IMG/VR virus record: IMGVR_UViG_3300005748_000166 | Location: 1 to 34,036 of that record | Length of the DNA stretch: 34,036 bases | Source of the DNA: a virus | Direction: 5' to 3' (one strand) | Shown: positions 29,865 to 34,036 of the stretch, piece by piece | Numbering within the stretch: position 1 is the stretch's first letter | Layout: each line of letters begins with the position of its first letter | Notes under the pieces: model-generated | Databases searched by the model: none | The model's input: only the letters and a program-made list of their open reading frames with translations | What the model was told of the DNA's origin: nothing | Translations under genes and position numbers: made by a program

Positions 29865-30042
29865 ATACAATTTTAAATGCTCAAAATGCAGCTACAAAGA
29901 GGTGTTGACGGATAAAGACCATGAAATAAAATGGACTGAAAATAATACCTTTTACTTCAAGTGTTATAGATGCAGCAAACCATATTCATTTACTGTAAAT
30001 AGCAGTAAAGAATTATCTATAAAGGAGGTGCTTAATGGATAA
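29854..30042 (+). CDS. Zinc-ribbon protein (62 aa)
   Basis: Two CxxC knuckles, CSKCSYK (near residue 9) and CYRCSKPY (near residue 39), form a four-cysteine zinc ribbon. Such small ribbons bind nucleic acid or help polymerase and replication complexes. It starts from a perfect Shine-Dalgarno site and overlaps the replication initiator gene by 8 nt (ATGGATAA). The role is inferred from neighbours. Confidence 0.8.
   Translation: MCVKYNFKCSKCSYKEVLTDKDHEIKWTENNTFYFKCYRCSKPYSFTVNSSKELSIKEVLNG
30021..30030 (+). promoter_or_regulatory. Perfect Shine-Dalgarno site for the replication initiator
   Basis: A second exact copy of AAAGGAGGTG, 4 nt before the ATG at 30035. A third, weaker site (AAAGGGGG, 30780-30787) precedes the helicase loader. 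Most other genes here have no such site. Confidence 0.72.
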
Positions 30043-30796
30043 TCTACAATGGTTCAAATTCTCTTTTTCTCATTGGCGAATGGGGAAAATACAAAGATGC
30101 CCTGAAGTTACTCAAGCAAGGTTTATCAATCTTTGTTGTCTATACTGGTCAAAAGAATGTGTTTTGTCATATGAAGATGCAGAGATTGAGATTGACGAAG
30201 AACATTTGAATATTCTCATTAAGAAGAAAGTAATAACAAACACAGATAATCATATTAACATATCTTTCTTAGACGAGCAATTTAAAGAAATTGAATCTGT
30301 AAAGGATGAAAGGAGTAAGTCAGGTGTAATAGGCAATCTAAAACGTTGGCATCCAAAGGTATTCAAGAGGTATAGCAATAAAGAAATAAGCTTAGATGAA
30401 GCCTTAAATATTATCACTACCCTATCGCTACCCGATGGCAGTACGATTGCTAACCCATCGCAAAACATCGCAGATAAGAGAAGAGAAGAGAAGATAAGAA
30501 AAGATAAGAATAGAGTAAATAATATTGAAGCTCGTAAAGCGGATTTTAAAAAATCCTTATTCCCATATTTAGAAAGACTAGGAAAGGAAGAATTAAAAAG
30601 TTTTTACGAATATTGGACTGAACACGGAGAGCGTGACAGAAAAATGAGATTTGAAAAAGAAAAGTCATTCTCAATAGAAAGAAGAATTACAACATGGGAA
30701 AAAAACTCAAATAGATTTAACAAAAAAGAAGATTCAGAAAAACAAAACAACTTAACAGCATTACAAAAACTACAAAAGCAAAGGGGGTTATTATGA
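30035..30796 (+). CDS. Replication initiation protein (O/DnaT-like, 253 aa)
   Basis: The N-terminal 85 residues (WFKFSFSHWRMGKIQRCPEV with RFINLCCLYWSKECVLSYED) look like the winged-helix-type domain of phage replisome organisers. A charged linker rich in K, R and E follows (ADKRREEKIRKDKNR). The C-terminal domain has LKSFYEYWTEHGERDRKMRF and SIERRITTWEKNS, a pattern also found in replisome organisers. The gene directly precedes a DnaC-like loader with a 4-nt overlap, as in lambda O-P. The linker codons contain a 10-bp tandem repeat that may be the origin. Origin binding is inferred. Confidence 0.82.
   Translation: MDNLQWFKFSFSHWRMGKIQRCPEVTQARFINLCCLYWSKECVLSYEDAEIEIDEEHLNILIKKKVITNTDNHINISFLDEQFKEIESVKDERSKSGVIGNLKRWHPKVFKRYSNKEISLDEALNIITTLSLPDGSTIANPSQNIADKRREEKIRKDKNRVNNIEARKADFKKSLFPYLERLGKEELKSFYEYWTEHGERDRKMRFEKEKSFSIERRITTWEKNSNRFNKKEDSEKQNNLTALQKLQKQRGLL
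30472..30511. repeat. Four 10-bp tandem repeats, candidate replication origin iterons
   Basis: AGATAAGA occurs at 30472, 30492 and 30502, with a one-mismatch copy AGAGAAGA at 30482, so the period is exactly 10 bp. It lies in the charged linker of the replication initiator gene, which is where lambda-type phages carry their origin. The purine bias may come only from Lys/Arg/Glu codons, so this is tentative. Confidence 0.5.
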
Positions 30797-31662
30797 AATC
30801 AGAAGAAATCAACTGGAACAGCATCAAGACAATTAGTGAAGAAATAAAAGGAGAATCAACACCTTATGTTGGAAGGCATCAGTATAACGATATAATGCGA
30901 AAGCCAGAAAGCGAATGGACGCCACGAGAGAAACAAAAAGTTGCGGTATATCTATCACAACAAGAAGTATCAGAAGAAGCAAAAAAAAGGCGTCAAAAGT
31001 ATGCTGAAGAAGTAAGCCGAAAGCCTGAAAAGAAATACATTGAGCATACATACAGGTCAGCATTAAACCTATTTAAGCACAATTTTTTAGAGGTAAACGG
31101 CAAAGAATTAGTATTAGATGATTTAAGCAACACTCTTATCCATACTATTATTTACTACATGATTGGAAACAAAAAGAGATTCATGGCCAGTCCTTTATTA
31201 TCTAAAGTAACAGATCCACACATGACCAAAGGTCTTTTAATTATTGGAGATTATGGAGTAGGTAAATCCAGCATAATGAAAGCCATGCAAAAGACAATGT
31301 TATGCACAAAGAACCACTTTGCTTTTAGGGCTGCTAATGATATTGTAGGAGAGTTTGAGGGTATTGAGGGAGCAGATAGAAAAGATGTTTTTTGGAAAAC
31401 TTACACCAGCGGCACAAAGTTATTTGATGACTTAACAACCGAGAGGGTGGCAAACAACTATGGAAAGGTAGAAGTATTCAAAGACATTTTAGAAATGCGA
31501 TATAATAATGGGGAAAAAACTCATGTTGTTATGAATTTCAATGGTGATAGTGTTGATTCTACTATGTCACATTTAGGTAATAGGTATGGAACAAGAGTTT
31601 ACGATAGACTTTTTGAGATGTTTAATGTTATTGAAGTAAAAGGACAAAGCAAAAGAAGATGA
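30793..31662 (+). CDS. dnaC: DnaC-like helicase loader ATPase (289 aa)
   Basis: The loader puts the replicative helicase on the origin. The AAA+ core has Walker A GDYGVGKSS (152-160), Walker B TKLFDDL (208-214), a sensor-1 asparagine in VVMNFNG, and the C-terminal GTRVYDRLFEMF region with EVKGQSKRR, which fit DnaC/IstB-type ATPases. The first 90 residues are a charged N-terminal region that would contact the helicase. No phage helicase was seen, so the host DnaB is the likely partner. It overlaps both neighbours by 4 nt. Confidence 0.9.
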   Translation: MKSEEINWNSIKTISEEIKGESTPYVGRHQYNDIMRKPESEWTPREKQKVAVYLSQQEVSEEAKKRRQKYAEEVSRKPEKKYIEHTYRSALNLFKHNFLEVNGKELVLDDLSNTLIHTIIYYMIGNKKRFMASPLLSKVTDPHMTKGLLIIGDYGVGKSSIMKAMQKTMLCTKNHFAFRAANDIVGEFEGIEGADRKDVFWKTYTSGTKLFDDLTTERVANNYGKVEVFKDILEMRYNNGEKTHVVMNFNGDSVDSTMSHLGNRYGTRVYDRLFEMFNVIEVKGQSKRR

Positions 31663-32030
31663 AAAAGCTATTTATTAAGCCAATAGGCAAGCCAAGAATG
31701 ACCCAACGGGATAAGTGGCTAAAACCGCCACGTAAATGCGTTGCAGATTATTGGAACTACAAAGACAAAGTTCAAGAGTTCATCAAAGAGCATAACCTTA
31801 ATTTCTCAAAAGGTATTTTGGGAATATACTTTGTAATAGAAATGCCAAAATCATGGAGCGATAAGAAGAAAGCAAGAATGGTAAATACTCCACATCAACA
31901 ACGCCCTGACCTTGACAACATGATAAAAGCATTTAAAGATGCAGCGTTAAAAGAAGATAGCCACATTTGGAAATACTCACCAGCACCATTTAAAGTATGG
32001 GGTTACAGAAATGAAATAGTAATACTATGA
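31659..32030 (+). CDS. rusA: RusA-type Holliday junction resolvase (123 aa)
   Basis: RusA cuts four-way junctions. The acidic catalytic pattern RPDLDNMIKAFKDA supplies D84 and D86, and EDSHIW supplies D100. The N-terminal KPIGKPRMTQRDKW and the PKSWSDKKKARM strand-helix region are also typical. The length, 123 aa, is normal. It overlaps the loader and the next gene by 4 nt each. It would resolve junctions made by the Rad52-like protein. Confidence 0.93.
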   Translation: MKKLFIKPIGKPRMTQRDKWLKPPRKCVADYWNYKDKVQEFIKEHNLNFSKGILGIYFVIEMPKSWSDKKKARMVNTPHQQRPDLDNMIKAFKDAALKEDSHIWKYSPAPFKVWGYRNEIVIL

Positions 32031-32203
32031 ATTTAACAGAAAGAGAAATAAGCCTGATAACAAGATCATTAAGAGTAGCAGAAAGGCAAATGACTATCAA
32101 CATGGAGAACTTCAAAGAGAATAAAAATCTTATTGAAATACTCCAAAAAGACAAAGAAGAAGTAAAAGAACTTGCATTGAAATTGAGTAAGACAAAAAAA
32201 TAA
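32027..32203 (+). CDS. Small helical hypothetical protein (58 aa)
   Basis: Starts in an ATGA overlap with rusA. Almost entirely helical and charged (NLTEREISLITRSLRVAERQ and KEEVKELALKLSK), a likely coiled coil. It is the last gene before the promoter at 32215. Function unknown. Confidence 0.68.
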   Translation: MNLTEREISLITRSLRVAERQMTINMENFKENKNLIEILQKDKEEVKELALKLSKTKK

Positions 32204-32214
32204 TTGCAGTTTAT

Positions 32215-32244
32215 TTTGTTATATTGAAATTATGTGTAATTTAG
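32215..32244 (+). promoter_or_regulatory. Promoter before 32267, same type as 27222
   Basis: TTTG (32215-32218), 18-bp spacer, TAATTTAG (32237-32244). Eight bases before the spacer (TTATTTTG) and ten after it (TAATTTAGCA) are identical to the early promoter at 27218-27253, and 11 of 18 spacer bases also match. The two are probably co-regulated. Confidence 0.62.
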
Positions 32245-32266
32245 CATCATAATTAAACGTAACGAC

Positions 32267-32557
32267 ATGAGCATTTTCAAAGATTATTCAGAGCCAACTT
32301 GCATAGTTTTAAATCCAACTTCTAATGTAGAATTAGAAATAGATTTGAATGATAAAGAGGTTGTAGTTAATTTCCATAACAAAGATTTGATTCTTGTTTA
32401 TGACTTCTCTATTAAAGATGAATACCAGGAAATAATTGAAATTTCTTTAAAAGAGGTAATAAACGAATCTGCTACAATTTATCCATTCTGCTTATTAACT
32501 AGGTTTACTAAAATCTACGAAACACAAATAACAACTAACATTCAAAAATATTTGTAA
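32267..32557 (+). CDS. Hypothetical protein (96 aa)
   Basis: Beta-rich and acidic in the first 60 residues (VELEIDLNDKEVVVNFHNKD), then a helical end. It is the first gene behind the 32215 promoter and shares a 1-nt TAATG junction with the next gene. No motif recognised. Confidence 0.72.
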   Translation: MSIFKDYSEPTCIVLNPTSNVELEIDLNDKEVVVNFHNKDLILVYDFSIKDEYQEIIEISLKEVINESATIYPFCLLTRFTKIYETQITTNIQKYL

Positions 32558-32763
32558 TGAACATAGAACAACTAATAAATCTACATGCGTTAAAGTCAGA
32601 TATTTTAAACGAAATAAAGTATCTGCTTAATGAAAAAAATAATCTTGAAGCAACTCTAAACAGATCAACTGGGAAGATAGAATCAGTAAAAGTTAGATGT
32701 GAAAAGCGAATAGAGGAAATAAAAGAAGAGGTTTCAAAACTTTACAAAGAATATCAGGCATGA
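32557..32763 (+). CDS. Coiled-coil hypothetical protein (68 aa)
   Basis: Nearly all helical: LLNEKNNLEATLNRSTGKIE followed by RIEEIKEEVSKLYKEY, a probable coiled coil. It overlaps the next small gene by 4 nt (ATGA). Function unknown. Confidence 0.7.
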   Translation: MNIEQLINLHALKSDILNEIKYLLNEKNNLEATLNRSTGKIESVKVRCEKRIEEIKEEVSKLYKEYQA

Positions 32764-32864
32764 AAAATTCAAGAATAATAACGCTATTTGCTTTAGCTGT
32801 TGCGTCAATTTACACTATCAACTACATATTTTGGAATATCCTTTATTGGATGATTACTTTTTAA
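32760..32864 (+). CDS. Very small membrane protein (34 aa)
   Basis: The ATG overlaps the upstream stop (ATGA). A short basic start (MKNSR) is followed by a hydrophobic stretch rich in aromatic residues (LFALAVASIYTINYIFWNIL) to the end. It would be a single-pass membrane peptide. The overlap supports translation, but nothing else does. Function unknown. Confidence 0.6.
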   Translation: MKNSRIITLFALAVASIYTINYIFWNILYWMITF

Positions 32865-32869
32865 TAAAA

Positions 32870-32938
32870 TAACGCTTAGTGTATGATTAAGCGAAGCGAC
32901 CCGAAGGGTTAATTATAAACATTGTTATTAATAGTAAA
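32870..32938. repeat. Intergenic repeat, copy 1
   Basis: It begins TAACG..AGTGTATGAT and ends with a 27-base block containing ACATTGTTA and GTAAA. Both ends recur in the next gap (33137-33270), with 21 of 27 bases matching at the tail. It contains a 6-bp hairpin CGCTTA (32873-32878) / TAAGCG (32888-32893) and a small ACCC/GGGT hairpin (32899-32909). The look is that of gene-cassette spacers. Confidence 0.5.
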
Positions 32939-32941
32939 ATT

Positions 32942-33124
32942 ATGATTGAAAATATAGAAAATACAATAGAAGATTTAGTGTCTGACTTTCTTTATTATGA
33001 CAGAAAAGAAGACGAAGATTTGCCAAGAGGTGCAATACAAAAAGCAGTAAAAGATGGTTTAATAACCAAAGAACAAATAATAAAGAAATTTGCAGAAAGT
33101 TTGAATGAAGGACTAAGTGAATAA
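32942..33124 (+). CDS. Small acidic hypothetical protein (60 aa)
   Basis: A helical, acidic protein (NIENTIEDLVSDFLYYDRKE, then GLITKEQIIKKFAESLNEGL). It stands alone between the two copies of an intergenic repeat, which is unlike the tightly overlapping genes elsewhere. That isolation suggests it was acquired as a separate unit. Function unknown. Confidence 0.68.
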   Translation: MIENIENTIEDLVSDFLYYDRKEDEDLPRGAIQKAVKDGLITKEQIIKKFAESLNEGLSE

Positions 33125-33136
33125 TTTTATTATTTA

Positions 33137-33270
33137 TAACGGACGAGTGTATGATACGTTGCGTTTAGATACGCTAAAACTTTGAATAAAACAGAAACGA
33201 AATAAATATTAACAGACCTTTGAAATAGCAGTAAACAGCAATGGATTATACACATTGTTACCCACTGTAA
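33137..33270. repeat. Intergenic repeat, copy 2 (expanded)
   Basis: It begins TAACG..AGTGTATGAT and ends with the block containing ACATTGTTA (about 33244-33270), as in copy 1, with about 95 extra bases between. It holds a small hairpin GCGT (33161-33164) / ACGC (33171-33174). It lies upstream of the methyltransferase gene. Confidence 0.5.
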
Positions 33271-33305
33271 ATAAATAAGGCAAATAAGCACAGACCTATG
33301 AAATA
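33212..33305 (+). repeat. 16-bp direct repeat around the methyltransferase start
   Basis: ACAGACCTTTGAAATA (33212-33227) and ACAGACCTATGAAATA (33290-33305) differ at one base. The second copy includes the ATG of the methyltransferase gene (33298). Such a pair could be an operator for autorepression or the scar of a local duplication. Confidence 0.6.
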
Positions 33306-34035
33306 TATGGGAAGCAAAAATAGATTTGCGAAAGAATTACTACCAATTATATTAAAAGACCGAAAGCCTGAACAATGGTATGTTGAGCCATTTGCTGGTG
33401 GAATGAACTTAATTGATAAAGTAGAGGGAAACCGAATAGCAAACGACAATAACAAGTACTTAATAGCCTTATGTAAAGGACTGCAAACTAATAAAAGCAG
33501 ACCAACCGAAATAAGCAAAGAATTTTATAGCGATGTAAGAGATTGTTTTAATGGCAAAAACTCTAAATACGATGACTTTACGATAGGTTGGGTTGGTTTT
33601 ATGGGTAGTGCAAACGGACGTTTCTTTGAGGGTGGTTATAGCGGAAAATCAAATACCAAAATTGGCACAGTAAGAGATTATATTGCAGAGAGTATTCGCA
33701 ATATACAAAAGCAAATACCAAACTTAAAAGACGTTGACTTTAGATGTGGTGATTATAGACAATTAGAAATACCTAAAAACAGCATTGTATATTGTGATAT
33801 ACCTTATGAGGGAACTAAACAATACTCGACAAGCAAAGGTTTTAATCATAGCCAATTTTGGGATTGGGTAAGAAGTACTACACTTAAAGGAAACCAAGTC
33901 TTTGTAAGTGAGTACAAAGCACCCGAAGATTTCGTTTGCGTATGGGAAAAGGAAGCAAAAAGTAGTTTGAAAGCAAATGGCGTTATAAAAGGCAATAAGT
34001 TAAGCACCGAACGCTTATTTATTTATTGTGGGTAA
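33298..34035 (+). CDS. dam: Dam-type DNA adenine methyltransferase (245 aa)
   Basis: The enzyme methylates adenine in DNA, likely to guard the phage genome against host restriction. The D12-class motifs are YMGSKNRFAKELLP (residues 3-16), the SAM-binding VEPFAGGMNLID (29-40) and the catalytic VYCDIPYEGTKQY, where DIPY (167-170) replaces the usual DPPY. The length of 245 aa is typical. It ends TAA at 34033-34035 and its last bases are repeated at 1-49, so the gene spans the circle junction without a break. The target site cannot be read from sequence; GATC is only the family's commonest site. Confidence 0.92.
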   Translation: MKYMGSKNRFAKELLPIILKDRKPEQWYVEPFAGGMNLIDKVEGNRIANDNNKYLIALCKGLQTNKSRPTEISKEFYSDVRDCFNGKNSKYDDFTIGWVGFMGSANGRFFEGGYSGKSNTKIGTVRDYIAESIRNIQKQIPNLKDVDFRCGDYRQLEIPKNSIVYCDIPYEGTKQYSTSKGFNHSQFWDWVRSTTLKGNQVFVSEYKAPEDFVCVWEKEAKSSLKANGVIKGNKLSTERLFIYCG

Positions 34036-34036
34036 C
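33987..34036. repeat. Terminal direct repeat, right copy
   Basis: Identical over 50 bases to positions 1-50. See the left copy. Confidence 0.97.

Noticed and set aside
340-33518. Many open frames on the - strand
   Set aside because: All lie opposite clear + strand genes, lack motifs and gene-like spacing, and their composition is the mirror of the coding strand. No - strand gene is supported.

Overview
The window is the complete genome of a small, low-GC tailed phage (siphovirus-like), not a piece of bacterial chromosome. The first 50 bases are repeated exactly as the last 50 (33987-34036), so the contig is a closed circle of about 33,986 unique bp or a genome with a short direct terminal repeat. 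Every supported gene is on the + strand, mostly with 1-26 nt overlaps (ATGA, TAATG, and a recurring 8-nt ATGnnTAG/TAA type). A host in Bacteroidota is inferred from three things: TAnnTTTG promoter elements in the intergenic gaps, a general lack of Shine-Dalgarno sites, and marine-Bacteroidetes-type PKD/BspA-like repeats in a tail protein.

Layout. (1) 1-2222: early recombination genes: a small protein with an SSB-like C-terminal tip, SSB, a NinB-like protein, an HNH protein and small unknowns. (2) 2223-2683: a gene-free 460 bp with a promoter motif, a terminator, four consecutive imperfect hairpins and a promoter with a dyad in its spacer. (3) 2684-3505: a ribbon-helix-helix regulator and two unknowns. 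(4) 3667-25104: late structural operon: terminase small and large subunits, HK97-type portal, prohead protease and major capsid protein, a GT-A glycosyltransferase, a two-helix membrane protein, connector proteins, tail tube with a C-terminal Ig-like domain, an attenuator-like hairpin, tail assembly candidates, tape measure, a distal tail protein with a membrane segment, a large PKD/BspA-like tail protein, an M15 endolysin and a collar-type tail fibre. (5) 25101-27106: probable lysis region: TM plus coiled-coil proteins, a metallophosphoesterase and an overlapping spanin-like pair. (6) 27276-32203: Cro/CI-like regulator, Rad52-type annealing protein, KilA-N protein, zinc ribbon, replication initiator, DnaC-like loader and RusA resolvase. 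(7) 32267-34035: small unknowns and a Dam-type adenine methyltransferase that ends at the circle junction.

On the circle, regions 6, 7 and 1 are contiguous, so replication, annealing (Rad52-like plus SSB), NinB and RusA form one early block. No integrase, tRNA, CRISPR array or reverse transcriptase was seen. The most interesting structure is regulatory: four TAnnTTTG motifs are each followed within about 20-95 bp by an intrinsic terminator before the next operon, three other promoters share a TTTG-N18-TAnnTT layout, and the gap at 2355-2601 holds a row of four bulged hairpins.
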